From an uncultured Lachnospiraceae bacterium (GTDB lineage Bacteria > Bacillota > Clostridia > Lachnospirales > Lachnospiraceae): DNA of 34,130 nt. Below are positions 1 to 9,193 of this stretch, one piece after another. Both the position numbers and the translations under genes were made by a program. The DNA lies in NCBI GenBank assembly GCA_947625875.1, contig CANQQG010000025.1, positions 1 through 34,130 on the forward strand. Direction: 5' to 3'. The notes under the pieces are model-generated. The model saw only the letters and a list, made by a program, of their open reading frames with translations. It did not search any database and had not been told where the DNA came from. Position 1 is the stretch's first letter. Every line of letters begins with the position of its first letter.

Positions 1-42
1 GCTGTGAAGGAGATCAGCGCGATCGGGTGGGGCAGGAATTAA
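1..42 (+). CDS. 3' end of an unidentified gene
   Basis: Thirteen codons ending in TAA are open from the window edge in frame 1, translating to AVKEISAIGWGRN. Too little is present to identify the protein or to be sure the frame is coding. Confidence 0.25.
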   Translation, partial: AVKEISAIGWGRN

Positions 43-90
43 AAATCTGTAATCGGTTGAAAAACAGTGTAATGGTGTTGGAATGCGCCA

Positions 91-321
91 TTGCACTGTT
101 TTTGGTTTGCCCTCCATGGACGGGCTAAGAGAAAACTGGACAGGGAGCGCCCGATTACGCAGGCAGAAATGCGTGAGGATGAGACGATTGAACAGTATCT
201 GGGCGACAAAGAAACTTTTAACCGTTTTATCAAGGATATGCGCAGGGAAGTGGCGCGGAAGGTGGAGGCGCTGGCACGGAAGTATGGGTTGGAATGCAGG
301 GATGACACGCGTTTGGAATGA
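91..321 (+). CDS. Small unrecognised protein or gene fragment
   Basis: This open frame of about 76 codons would start at TTG. There is no good ribosome site at that codon. The C-terminal 60 residues are charged and helical, with motifs such as RPITQAEMRED and KDMRREVARKVEALARKYG, which look like genuine protein rather than chance reading. The absence of a proper start, together with stops just upstream in the same frame, suggests the tail of a longer gene that has lost its front. A competing frame starts at 83 but has basic, Trp-rich content typical of a shadow. Function is unknown. Confidence 0.3.
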   Translation: MHCFWFALHGRAKRKLDRERPITQAEMREDETIEQYLGDKETFNRFIKDMRREVARKVEALARKYGLECRDDTRLE

Positions 322-407
322 GAAAGGGGTATTTTTTTAAATCTGAAATATTTTAAAAAAGTTGGGAGAAAATGCGACAGGGTGGAAAAAATCGATATCA
401 TATATGC

Positions 408-413
408 TATAAT
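408..413 (+). promoter_or_regulatory. Extended -10 promoter before the 461 gene
   Basis: TATAAT is preceded by TGC, giving an extended -10 element (TGCTATAAT) about 50 bases before the ATG at 461. The -35 region is A-rich and poor, as is usual for extended -10 promoters. The surrounding 340-460 stretch is AT-rich and otherwise empty. Confidence 0.45.
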
Positions 414-460
414 GGCTATATGGTGGGAAGAGATTTTGGCAGAGTCCAGAGGGAAAATAC

Positions 461-949
461 ATGACAGGTTATTGGGAACAGAAAGAGAATTCATTGAATA
501 GGATGGAAACTTATCTTTCAAATATGGAAATATACACTGATAATACGATCGTTGTTAGATTTCTCGACAAAATTTATCAGTTAATGATGGAAGCATCAGA
601 AAAAGAGTGCAAAGACTGCATAGATCGTTTTAAAACATTTGTAGATAAGAACCAAAATATAGACAGAAAATGTTTATGTTCACTTTATTTATACAAAATA
701 AGTGAAATGATACATTATAATAGTAATATCAATACGATGATAAAGTCACCAATATTATTACAAATAGACGTAGAATACCGTCCTATGCCTGACAAAGTAA
801 GAGAAATGTATAAGTTACACGGTCGTAATGTTCCTCTTGTATTTGCAGAATCATCAAAACCTGACGAAGAGGCTATAGAAAAATTCAATATATACATTTC
901 AGAGGACCATTTTTATGCAAGCAGGAAGAAGGGGGATGTGTGGATATAA
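461..949 (+). CDS. Unrecognised 162-residue cytoplasmic protein
   Basis: The ATG follows AGAGGGA at normal spacing and lies downstream of an extended -10 promoter. The product is 162 residues with no signal peptide or membrane segment. The N-terminal half is helical and Cys-containing (KECKDCIDRF, KCLCSLYLYKI). The C-terminal part ends in ISEDHFYASRKKGDVWI. I do not recognise a family. The coding sequence is markedly AT-rich compared with the next gene, which suggests separate origin. The gap to the next gene is about 80 bases, so it may be separately transcribed. The open frame and ribosome site make it likely to be a real gene. Confidence 0.55.
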   Translation: MTGYWEQKENSLNRMETYLSNMEIYTDNTIVVRFLDKIYQLMMEASEKECKDCIDRFKTFVDKNQNIDRKCLCSLYLYKISEMIHYNSNINTMIKSPILLQIDVEYRPMPDKVREMYKLHGRNVPLVFAESSKPDEEAIEKFNIYISEDHFYASRKKGDVWI

Positions 950-1030
950 GAAGAGAGTGTGGGCGGTTGGATTAAGAAATTAGTTTGTATTAAAATGTGA
1001 AATTAAGAAAATGAATTAGGAGGATTAAAA

Positions 1031-2011
1031 ATGGCGGTGGAAAAGGAAATTAGGGAAAGATTGTTGGAACAGGCGATCCCGTCCGATTATATGAGGGAAT
1101 TTTACCGTTCCATCGACAGAAATTTTACGGATTTTGAACTGGCTGCGATGCTGTGGAACAGCCGCATGAAGCAGACGGAACAGTTGCGGGCAATCAAGGA
1201 ACTTTCGGAGATCACCGGGGACAGTGAATTGAAGACGCAGATAGAAAATCGGCTGCGGTATGAGAGTGAGGCGTATCGCGTTTTTGCAGATAATGAGGAC
1301 GGTAAATATATCTATACCATTGAATATGAGGATGAGGAATGGCCCGGCGGTTTTTTCCGAAAGCTGGACGCAGCAATTGCTTTTGCAAAGAAAGACGGCG
1401 AGCGGGGATTCTCCATCAGAAAACAGATCGTCGTGGAAGATGAGCCGCCGACGTCGAAAGCCGGATGGAATCCGATCCTGTTTCCGGAGCTGCAGGATGA
1501 ACGTTTGGAATATTCTGCGGATCCGGATGGATCAGCGGGATACTCTGCGGATGGGGAGATCCGGTATTGGTGGATCAGCACGGATTGTCTGCCGGATGAA
1601 GTCAACAATTTGATAGATCAATGGTGTATGGAACGTTTTGAAAACTATCCGCTCCTGTTGGAAAATCCCTTTGACAGGGGAGATATCGTAATGGATGGAG
1701 ATGCGATCGGGGTAATTGACATTTCAAAGGAGGATATGGAATCGATTCAGGCGAGGATCAGAAATGGCGAGGTAAAGTACTGTGATTATTTGGATGCAGC
1801 CTCGACAACCGTGCAATATATTGGAAAAGACGGGAGGATCAGCCACGACCATCCGTCCTTGTTGTTTCTGAAAAAAGTAAACGAGGCGGCTCTCCCGGAG
1901 GAGATACGGGACTATGTCGGTATGGTAAGCGATATGGTACAGGGGCATTTTTCTTTGGACTTTTTTCTGGAAGAATACGAAAAGAGGACAAAAGGGGAAA
2001 AGGAAAGATAA
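1031..2011 (+). CDS. Unrecognised acidic 326-residue protein
   Basis: A strong AGGAGG lies 8 bases before ATG, which fixes the start. The product is 326 residues, rich in Asp and Glu, with no membrane segment or signal peptide. The first ~75 residues are helical (SRMKQTEQLRAIKELSEITG). The middle is aromatic and acidic (YTIEYEDEEWPGGFF, EIRYWWISTDCLPDEVN). A C-terminal helical part ends in FFLEEYEKRTKGEKER. The N-terminal region resembles uncharacterised proteins common in gut Clostridia, but I cannot name a domain. Base composition is like that of the BREX core genes rather than the AT-rich 461 gene. A GNAT pseudogene starts 27 bases later on the same strand. Confidence 0.65.
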   Translation: MAVEKEIRERLLEQAIPSDYMREFYRSIDRNFTDFELAAMLWNSRMKQTEQLRAIKELSEITGDSELKTQIENRLRYESEAYRVFADNEDGKYIYTIEYEDEEWPGGFFRKLDAAIAFAKKDGERGFSIRKQIVVEDEPPTSKAGWNPILFPELQDERLEYSADPDGSAGYSADGEIRYWWISTDCLPDEVNNLIDQWCMERFENYPLLLENPFDRGDIVMDGDAIGVIDISKEDMESIQARIRNGEVKYCDYLDAASTTVQYIGKDGRISHDHPSLLFLKKVNEAALPEEIRDYVGMVSDMVQGHFSLDFFLEEYEKRTKGEKER

Positions 2012-2038
2012 ACGCAATTTATGGAAGGGGAAAATACA

Positions 2039-2651
2039 ATGTATTTGTATAGAGAAAAGATAGAACTGTCAAGTCTGGAGTACGGCGGGTCAACAGAGCA
2101 GAAAAGTCAGGCGGCTGTTGTGGAAGAAATTCTGCGGCAGGAGCTTACGGCGTCGGGGAGTTTGAGTCCTATTACGGGATCAAGTGTACGCCGGAAACGC
2201 TGGCGATGATCGATCTGAACAAACCGCTGTTTTTTGATATCCGATCAAAGGACGTTGCGGCGTTAAATTATGGTGAAAGCGTAGGATATATCGGTCTCAA
2301 TGCCCTGAGGGAGTTTTTGATCTGGAGCTGTATATTTATCCAAAATTCCGCAGAAAGGGATATGCGGCGGAGGCGGTGGAAGTCCTGTTGGACGCCGTAT
2401 TTCATGAAAAACTGCAAAGAGGCGCGGCTGGGGCGGTCGCGGTGAAAAAGGTAACTGCGTCTGTCATGGCAGAGAATGAAGCGATCATTACGCTGATCGA
2501 GCAAGCGGGTTTTCAGGCGAATGAGAGCGATACGTATATACCGCTTGTTTTTTCGGAATACAGACTGGACCAGCCGCTGCATATGAGGGATTACTACATA
2601 ACAGGCAGGCGTTTCGACCAGATCGAGGCGAATCAAAAATATGTCTACTGA
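2039..2651 (+). pseudogene. GNAT N-acetyltransferase broken by two frameshifts
   Basis: Three overlapping frames join into one GNAT protein of about 200 residues. The first begins at ATG 2039 (MYLYREKIELSS) behind GAAGGGG. The second reads ESYYGIKCTPETLAMIDLN and then SVGYIGLN. The third carries the acetyl-CoA binding motif IYPKFRRKGYAAEAVEVLL, matching the GNAT RxxGxA signature, and ends at 2651. Each junction is explained by loss of one base in a short run: a G near 2155-2159 and a T near 2314-2318. Either the gene has recently died or the assembly has homopolymer errors. Without the shifts it would be a cytoplasmic acetyltransferase of unknown substrate. Confidence 0.8.
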
Positions 2652-2666
2652 AAGGAGAAGACAATT

Positions 2667-2753
2667 ATGAGCACAAATGAAGTATTTGCTAAGGATGCTG
2701 ATAATTGTTTAATAATCGAGTATTCCGGTGACGGAGCAGTTGGAGCAAGATGA
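2667..2753 (+). pseudogene. 28-codon gene stub
   Basis: AAGGAGA precedes ATG 2667, and the frame runs 28 codons (MSTNEVFAKDADN...) to a TGA. It looks like the first codons of a gene whose body was replaced at a deletion junction, because a metallophosphoesterase fragment without its own start follows in another frame. A real small peptide is possible but unsupported. Confidence 0.35.
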
Positions 2754-3000
2754 CGTCAAACTGATCCTGCTCGGTGATTATATCCACGGCGGCGCGGACA
2801 ACAGGGGCGTGCTGGACAAGATCATGGCGCTCCAGTATCGGTACGGTTCGGATAAGGTTGTAGCGCTTATGGGAAACCATGAGGAATTTGTGTTGCTGGG
2901 AGATTCCGATATCGACCACTTATTCAGGACGTTCGGAGAGGATGACAACGGCGACAGCGATGGAGAGGATATTGGAGATAGAAATGGCAGAAATAATTAG
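2728..3000 (+). pseudogene. Metallophosphoesterase fragment (calcineurin-like)
   Basis: The frame carries two hallmark blocks of the calcineurin-like phosphoesterase family: LLGDYIHGG...NRGVLDKI, equivalent to the GDxxDRG motif with Asp replaced by His, and VVALMGNHEEFVLLG, the GNHE motif. The N-terminal metal-binding DxH block is missing and the C-terminus stops soon after GNHE, so only about 90 of the usual 200-250 residues remain. The end of the frame overlaps the start of brxA by 17 bases. The join suggests that BREX insertion or a later deletion cut this gene. Confidence 0.7.
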
Positions 3001-3601
3001 CAGCCCATATAAGGGCTCTGCTCAGATTACGAGGGAGCAGTTTCTGTTCTATGAGATGAGAACGACGGCGAAGCTTATGCGTGAGAAACTTAATGACGAT
3101 GAAATAATAAATCGGATCGTGGACGAGAATCTGTTCCAGTATCCGACAGAGAAGTCCATTCGACGGATGGCAAAGGTCTGTGTTACCAGACTTAAGGGCA
3201 TGGGGGATGAGGATTTGATTGAGGCAGTAGCTTCGCAGTCATCAGAGACAGCAAAGCAGATTTGTATGTACGCAATGATGAAGCAGTATCGGCTGGTATG
3301 GGATTTCATGATCACGGTGATCGGAGAGAAATACCGGATGCAGAACTTCTCCTTCAGCCAAATGGATGCGAATGTGTTCTTCATGCAGCTGCAGGAACAG
3401 GATGATTATGTGGCTGGATGGAGTGAAACCACGGTGAAGAAGATCCGTCAGATCCTAATTCGTATATTGGCAGAGAATGATTATTTGGACAATATCAAGT
3501 CGGATCATATCAATCCGGTATGGCTGAATCCAGTACTGGAAAATGCAATCAGAAGCAACAATGATGACAGGGCGCTCGCGGCGTTTAACTGCTTCTCGTA
3601 G
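2984..3601 (+). CDS. brxA: BREX protein BrxA (DUF1819)
   Basis: This 205-residue protein opens MAEIISSPYKGSAQ, followed by MRTTAKLMREKLNDDEI and EKSIRRMAKVCVTRL, the typical start of BrxA/DUF1819. Members are about 200 residues, all-helical, DNA-binding and related in fold to NusB. The ATG at 2984 is chosen because GGAG lies about 8 bases upstream and the protein length fits; a longer frame begins at 2879 inside the phosphoesterase fragment. BrxA is the first gene of type 1 BREX operons and is needed for full defence in some systems. brxB starts 8 bases after its stop, so the two are co-transcribed. No clear promoter is visible immediately upstream. Confidence 0.93.
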   Translation: MAEIISSPYKGSAQITREQFLFYEMRTTAKLMREKLNDDEIINRIVDENLFQYPTEKSIRRMAKVCVTRLKGMGDEDLIEAVASQSSETAKQICMYAMMKQYRLVWDFMITVIGEKYRMQNFSFSQMDANVFFMQLQEQDDYVAGWSETTVKKIRQILIRILAENDYLDNIKSDHINPVWLNPVLENAIRSNNDDRALAAFNCFS

Positions 3602-3609
3602 GAGGAACC

Positions 3610-4200
3610 ATGAGCAAGATAAATGAGAGACTGGACAGTCTCAAATTAGAGATACAAAAAGCTGAATTTCTGGAAGGGAAAGGTTTAAGCAATGAGGTCA
3701 ACATCCGGATCTTCTGTTATGACGCGGCAGATGAAATGATCGTGCGGCATTTTACAGAGCAGTTGATTGTGGATCAATCGCTTGAATGTCATTTGATCGA
3801 GAGGAACCTGTATAAGGTGTTCCTGTCCATTTGTGATGATAAAAGGATTACGGATAAGGCTTCTCAGATGGAGGAAAAGAAGGGGAAGACGTTTCTTTTC
3901 AAGAAGCTGCAGGAGTTTAGCAATAATAAGAGTTTTGTGGAGAAGCTGCAGTATGAACCGCATGAGCAGGGGGATGTATTGCTTTTGACAGGCGTAGGAG
4001 AGGTTTTTCCGTTCATGAGGATCCATTCTCTGCTGGAAGCTCTGCAGCCGGAGTTCTCGGATATTCCGATTCTGGTGATGTATCCGGGCAAGTATGATGG
4101 AAGATTCGTACGGCTATTCGATAGGCTGGAGCCGAATCCGTATTACCGTGCATTTAATATTATTGGAACAGAAGAAAGCTCCAATAGTCATGTGTTGTAG
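3610..4200 (+). CDS. brxB: BREX protein BrxB (DUF1788)
   Basis: This 196-residue protein starts MSKINERLDSL and contains FLEGKGLSNEVNIRIFCYDA and GVGEVFPFMRIHSLLEAL, then PILVMYPGKYDG. These are the conserved blocks of BrxB/DUF1788, including the GxxxxFPFxRxHxLL motif. A GGAGGAACC ribosome site overlaps the end of brxA. BrxB is a small cytoplasmic core component of type 1 BREX; its biochemical role is not settled, but it is required for methylation and defence in studied systems. Length is normal and no key region is missing. Confidence 0.94.
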   Translation: MSKINERLDSLKLEIQKAEFLEGKGLSNEVNIRIFCYDAADEMIVRHFTEQLIVDQSLECHLIERNLYKVFLSICDDKRITDKASQMEEKKGKTFLFKKLQEFSNNKSFVEKLQYEPHEQGDVLLLTGVGEVFPFMRIHSLLEALQPEFSDIPILVMYPGKYDGRFVRLFDRLEPNPYYRAFNIIGTEESSNSHVL

Positions 4201-4213
4201 GAGGTATTGACAA

Positions 4214-7200
4214 ATGAGAATACAGCAAATGTTCCATGATGACATCGACCGAAAGATCAACGGCGTCGTCAAGGTCGATCAGGATACCGCAGACATCCTG
4301 AAGCAGGAAGTAAAAGAATATGTCATTACACGCGATATTCGCAAGCACATGATTACCTTCTTCAATAACTATGGCGATTCATTTCGGGAGCCGACAGCGG
4401 ATGTGGGCGTATGGATCTCCGGATTTTTTGGAAGCGGTAAATCCCACTTTCTGAAGATGCTGTCCTATTTGCTGGAAAATAAGAAAGTGGACGGCAGAAA
4501 GGTCGAGGATTATTTTCGGGAGAAGTTTGACGATGAGGCAACCTTTATGCCAATCGCAAGCGCAATCAGGGGAGAGACGGACACGATCCTTTTCAATATT
4601 GATATTGAGGGATCCATCAATAAAGACAAGACAGCAGTGCTGCGTGTCTTCGCAAAGATGTTTTATAACTATTTGGGCTTTTATGGTGAGAACTTAAAGT
4701 GCGCAAAGCTGGAGCAGTTTATTGATAAAAAAGGCAAGACGGAAGAGTTCCGCAGGGTATTCGAGGAAAAGAACGGATCTCCGTGGGTTGAGTCCCGTGA
4801 CGCTTTTGCTTTCTTTGAGGATGATGTGGTGGATACTCTGGTGGAAGCGCTGGGAATGAGCGAGACAGCCGCTCATAACTGGTTTGATGGCACGGAGACC
4901 ATTGAGACGTCCATTGCGCAGCTTGTCTCTGAAATGAAGGAATATGTGGACAGCAAGCCAAAGGATTTCCGCCTGCTGTTCATGATTGATGAAGTTGGCC
5001 AGTATGTCGGTGACAGTATCGACCTGCTGATGAATCTGCAGTCGTTGGTAGAGAAGATCGGAAGCGAGTGCAACGGCAAAATCTGGGTAGTATGCACCGG
5101 ACAGGAAGCAATCGATGAGATCATCAAGACCAGACAGGATCAGTTCTCGCGTATTCAGGCGAGATTTAGGACCAGGCTTTCACTGACATCTTCCTCTGCG
5201 GATGAGGTGATCCAGAAGCGTATCCTTCAGAAGAAGGAAGAAGTCACACCACAGCTGGAGCAGGTTTATAATGAAAATGACTCCGTGCTGAGAAATCTGT
5301 TTTCCTTCACGGATGCCATTCTGGATATCAAGGGATACGGCAGTTCGGGAGAATTTGTAAGGAATTTCCCGTTTGTGCCGTATCAGTTTATCATCATGCA
5401 GAAGGTTTTTTCCGAGATTCGCAAGCATGGCAATTCAGGAAAACATCTGTCCGGCGGTGAGCGTTCCATGCTGTCCGGATTTCAGGAAGCAGCACAGAAG
5501 ATTGAGGATAAGGACGAATATGCACTGGCGCCGTTCTATCTTTTCTATGATACAGTGCACACATTCCTCGATAGCTCTATCCGTCGGGTAATTGAGCGCT
5601 GCCAGAAGGCAGCGGACACCAATGCCGGCATTGAGCAGCAGGATGTGTCCGTGCTGAAGCTTTTGTATCTGGTTCGCTATATTGATGATATTAAAGCGAA
5701 TCTGGATAATATCGTCATTCTGATGGCAGATGATATCCGCATGGACAAGATCATCATGCGGGAACAGGTGAGAGGATCTCTGGATCGTCTGATGAGTCAG
5801 AACTATATCGGGCGCACGGGTGATACCTACAATTTTCTGACGGATGAGGAGCAGGATATTCAGAGAGAGATTAAGAATACACCGGTGGACACGGCGGCGA
5901 TCGTGGAGCGCATCGCGCATATGGTCTTCGGTGATATCTATACGACAAAGAAATTTCGTCATGGCAAGTATGATTTCGCTTTCGATCAGATGGTGGATCA
6001 TACCATGGTCGGCGCTGTGACGGGCGGCATGCGGCTTAAGATCATGACCGTAGCGACGGATTCTGAGGAGAAGGCAGAGCTTCGTCTGATGACGGAATCC
6101 GCTGGTCAGTCCATTGTAGCGCTGGCGGATACCCCGTATTATGAGTCTCTTGAAAATGCAATGAAGATTCGGAAATATGTGAAGCAGAGAAATGTGGCGC
6201 AGCTTCCGAAGAGCGTGAGAGACATCATTGCCAATTACCAGGGGGAAGCGGATAAATATGAGCAGTCTGCGCAGGGGGAGCTGGCGGAGGCTATTTCCAA
6301 GGCGCAGTTCTATGTAGACGGAGAAAAGATTGAGGTAAAGGCAGCGGCGGTTTCCTCCAAGGAAGAAGATCCGGTCAAGAGGGATTATGAGATCAAAAAG
6401 GGCATGGCCAGAAGCGTTATCGACCAGTCCTTGGATTATCTGGTATCACATGTATACAGTGACCTTGAGCTAATTAAGGAGAACGTTGAGTCCGATGCGG
6501 ATATTATTGCGCTTCTGACTGGCGCGAACAGTTTGGTTTCGGGTGCGGAACCGAACAGGGATGCCGCGGCCAAAGTGGAAGAATATCTGGAGATGCAGGA
6601 TCGGAAGCATCTGCCGACTTCCATGGCGGATGTACAGAGCAGATACCAGGCAATCCCTTATGGATGGCGTGAAATTGATATTGCTGCAGTGGTGGCCCTT
6701 CTCATCATTAACCAGAAGGTTACGATCAAGTATGCCGGTTCCACGGTACAGCCGAACAATCCGAAGCTGCCGGATATGCTCAGGAAGAAGAGCGAGATCG
6801 GGAAGACGCAGATCTCGAAGCGGCAGGAAGTTTCTGCTACAAAGATGAAGGCGGTTAAGGAACTGCTCCGTGACTACTTCAATCTGATGGATGTGCCGGC
6901 GGATGAAGACGGCCTGATCCAGTTTATTATCGAGAAATTTGAAGGCCTGCAGAAGCGCTATGAGGATCTGCTGGCAAACTACGAGGGAAACAAGTATCCG
7001 GACAGGAATGTGGTCAGTAATGCCGTATCTATCGTGAAGGACGTGTTGTCACAGCAGAAGGATAATATGGCCCTGATAGAACGTGTCCTGCAGAGGGAAG
7101 ACAACCTGTATGATGCTCAGGAAGCTATGCAGAGTGTAGAAGCTTTTTTTAAGACACAGGTAACGGTATTTGATGCTGCAGTAAAGTTCAAGCAGAACCT

Positions 7201-7804
7201 GCGAAATGATCTGGACTATATCAAGAAGGATGAAGAGGCAAATCAGGCATTGAACACGATCCGCCTGATCACCATGATTCCGGCAAACGGAAAATATGAT
7301 TACAAGAGGATTCCGGAACTGAATGGTCTGATGGTAAAGGTGAAGGCATCCCATGATGCCATGCTGGAAGCAAAGAGGACAGAGCTTCTGGAGGTAGTGC
7401 GTCAGTGTATGGCTGAGATCCATCAGGCAGCAGACGGTGGCAATCCAACAGCTAAGGCAATCAGTGGCAAGGCGGATACCTATTACGTACAGCAGAAGGA
7501 AAAGATAGCGGAGACAACCAGTCTTGCGTTGATGGAAGGCTTTCCAATCCCGATGTGGAACTATAGAGACGAAGCAGTTTCCAAGATAGACTTTACAAAG
7601 CAGCCTCCGAAGCCGGTGGATCCAGTGAAGCCTGTTGAATCGGATAAACCGGTAGCCAAGAAGGTATATAAGCCTATCTTCCGCCAGTCACTTTTGAAAG
7701 CGGCCAGATTGGAAAGCGAGGCTGAGATTGATGCATATGTGGATAAGCTGAGAGATCAGCTGAAGACGTTGCTGAAGGGATCGGACGGGATTGATCTTAA
7801 GTAA
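4214..7804 (+). CDS. brxC: BREX ATPase BrxC
   Basis: This 1196-residue AAA+ family ATPase is the large core ATPase of type 1 BREX. The Walker A is GFFGSGKS at residues 70-77 and the Walker B is LLFMIDE at 254-260. A sensor-like WVVCTGQEAI lies at 291-300, followed by an arginine-rich RIQARFRTRL at 313-322. The opening MRIQQMFHDDIDRKI...VVKV is characteristic of BrxC. The C-terminal half is long and helical, ending in a Pro/Lys-rich linker (VDPVKPVESDKPVAKK near 1130-1145) and a final helical bundle. BrxC is thought to act with PglX, PglZ and BrxB in host methylation and phage exclusion. It starts 13 bases after brxB with AGGAGG. Sampled GC is about 52%, clearly above the following genes. Confidence 0.96.
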   Translation: MRIQQMFHDDIDRKINGVVKVDQDTADILKQEVKEYVITRDIRKHMITFFNNYGDSFREPTADVGVWISGFFGSGKSHFLKMLSYLLENKKVDGRKVEDYFREKFDDEATFMPIASAIRGETDTILFNIDIEGSINKDKTAVLRVFAKMFYNYLGFYGENLKCAKLEQFIDKKGKTEEFRRVFEEKNGSPWVESRDAFAFFEDDVVDTLVEALGMSETAAHNWFDGTETIETSIAQLVSEMKEYVDSKPKDFRLLFMIDEVGQYVGDSIDLLMNLQSLVEKIGSECNGKIWVVCTGQEAIDEIIKTRQDQFSRIQARFRTRLSLTSSSADEVIQKRILQKKEEVTPQLEQVYNENDSVLRNLFSFTDAILDIKGYGSSGEFVRNFPFVPYQFIIMQKVFSEIRKHGNSGKHLSGGERSMLSGFQEAAQKIEDKDEYALAPFYLFYDTVHTFLDSSIRRVIERCQKAADTNAGIEQQDVSVLKLLYLVRYIDDIKANLDNIVILMADDIRMDKIIMREQVRGSLDRLMSQNYIGRTGDTYNFLTDEEQDIQREIKNTPVDTAAIVERIAHMVFGDIYTTKKFRHGKYDFAFDQMVDHTMVGAVTGGMRLKIMTVATDSEEKAELRLMTESAGQSIVALADTPYYESLENAMKIRKYVKQRNVAQLPKSVRDIIANYQGEADKYEQSAQGELAEAISKAQFYVDGEKIEVKAAAVSSKEEDPVKRDYEIKKGMARSVIDQSLDYLVSHVYSDLELIKENVESDADIIALLTGANSLVSGAEPNRDAAAKVEEYLEMQDRKHLPTSMADVQSRYQAIPYGWREIDIAAVVALLIINQKVTIKYAGSTVQPNNPKLPDMLRKKSEIGKTQISKRQEVSATKMKAVKELLRDYFNLMDVPADEDGLIQFIIEKFEGLQKRYEDLLANYEGNKYPDRNVVSNAVSIVKDVLSQQKDNMALIERVLQREDNLYDAQEAMQSVEAFFKTQVTVFDAAVKFKQNLRNDLDYIKKDEEANQALNTIRLITMIPANGKYDYKRIPELNGLMVKVKASHDAMLEAKRTELLEVVRQCMAEIHQAADGGNPTAKAISGKADTYYVQQKEKIAETTSLALMEGFPIPMWNYRDEAVSKIDFTKQPPKPVDPVKPVESDKPVAKKVYKPIFRQSLLKAARLESEAEIDAYVDKLRDQLKTLLKGSDGIDLK

Positions 7805-7840
7805 TATTCAAAGTTTTTGAAAAGAAGGGAGACATGATTG

Positions 7841-9193
7841 ATGCGCCATATTACAATAGAGCAATTTGGACCGATAAAGAAAATTGATATTGATTTGAAT
7901 AAAAAACTGGAGGTGGTTATTGGCCCGCAAGCATCAGGGAAAAGCACCTTTATTAAAGTGGTATATTTTTGCAGAAAAATCAGAGATTATTTTTTGCAGT
8001 ATCTCAGCAATGTTATTAATACGGAATTAGACTATACCGATGAATTGTATATCAATTTTTTGAAATATATCCGACGCCTATTTATGGGCTATTTCGGCAC
8101 AACGAAGCATATGGAGGGTTTTTTTATTCGCTATTATTATGATAAAGAAACAGATCGATATGTTTCGATCGGTTTGGATAAGGCTCGGTATGCAAAATTT
8201 AATTTCAGCAGGTCCTTAAAAGAGGATATATGCAATATGATCAGAGAAGCGGTAAAAGTTGCGACAAATAGTAATAACAACTTATTTTCTGTCAATATTC
8301 TGGAAAAAAATAATTTCATTATCGGTGCAAAAAAAACGATTGAGCAAATTTTTGAGGATGACTTCATGCTTTTATATATTCCGGCTGGTCGGAACTTGCT
8401 TACAATTTTGCCGGATGGAATAGTACCGAAGGAGATTTCTTTATCCAATCATTATAAACAGGATAATGAAGTGGATATTTCTCAAACGGATTTAATTACG
8501 CAGGAATTTGCACAGTATATCAGGGATGTACGTTCTAGATTTGGTTCAAAATTAGATGAGATCATACAAAATTATTTAAAAACAGTAAAGGGACAAATTC
8601 GTAATCAGGATGTGGATTTGGCACGCCAGTTGATTCATGAAATTCTTCATGGTGATTATGTTTATGATAAAGACGGCGAAAAGCTTTATTATGATAAGGA
8701 GCACTGGGTGAAACTGATGTTTAGCTCATCCGGACAGCAGGAAATTGTCTGGGCGCTGAATATCATTTTTCTGGAAATTTTAAAAAGCGAAAAAACTTTT
8801 TTGGTATTTGAGGAGCCGGAATCCCATTTGTTTCCGGATTCTCAGGAGAAAATTGCACGGCTGACGGCTCTGCTTATAAATTCCAGTAACAGTCAGGTAG
8901 TTATTACCACACATAGTCCTTATATGCTGACTGCGTTTAATCTGTTGATCTATTCTGGAGAAAAGGAAAAGAGAACAGGTGCGGAGGATTCTGTAATACG
9001 CAAAGAATTCAGGATGGCTCCGAAATCTGTAGGAGCATATTTTATCTCAGCGGAAATGGGGTGTTTGAAAAATATTGTCAGTGAAACGAGAGGGTTAATT
9101 GACGCATTGCAGATTGATGGAATATCGGAGAGCATAAATGAGCGCATGGACAGGATATTGTATAACGATGTGGATAACAGGAGGCAGAAATGA
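7841..9193 (+). CDS. AAA/ABC-type ATPase embedded in the BREX operon
   Basis: This 450-residue ATPase belongs to the AAA_15/OLD-like, SMC-related class. It opens ITIEQFGPIKKIDIDL, with Walker A GPQASGKST at 28-36, an ABC-like signature SSSGQQEIVWALN before the Walker B LVFEEPESHLFPD from 321, and a switch block VVITTHSPYMLTAF. ATG 7841 is preferred over TTG 7838. Unlike OLD or GajA proteins there is no C-terminal TOPRIM nuclease: only about 75 residues follow the switch. Its stop overlaps the start of the nuclease-like gene (ATGA), so the two are translated together. Such ATPases act as sensors or triggers in several defence systems. Codons are AT-rich (about 33% GC in a sample), unlike brxC, pointing to separate acquisition. 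Confidence 0.85.
   Translation: MRHITIEQFGPIKKIDIDLNKKLEVVIGPQASGKSTFIKVVYFCRKIRDYFLQYLSNVINTELDYTDELYINFLKYIRRLFMGYFGTTKHMEGFFIRYYYDKETDRYVSIGLDKARYAKFNFSRSLKEDICNMIREAVKVATNSNNNLFSVNILEKNNFIIGAKKTIEQIFEDDFMLLYIPAGRNLLTILPDGIVPKEISLSNHYKQDNEVDISQTDLITQEFAQYIRDVRSRFGSKLDEIIQNYLKTVKGQIRNQDVDLARQLIHEILHGDYVYDKDGEKLYYDKEHWVKLMFSSSGQQEIVWALNIIFLEILKSEKTFLVFEEPESHLFPDSQEKIARLTALLINSSNSQVVITTHSPYMLTAFNLLIYSGEKEKRTGAEDSVIRKEFRMAPKSVGAYFISAEMGCLKNIVSETRGLIDALQIDGISESINERMDRILYNDVDNRRQK

Noticed and set aside
2155..2320. Programmed frameshifting in the GNAT gene
   Set aside because: No slippery heptamer with a following structure was seen, and two shifts would be needed.
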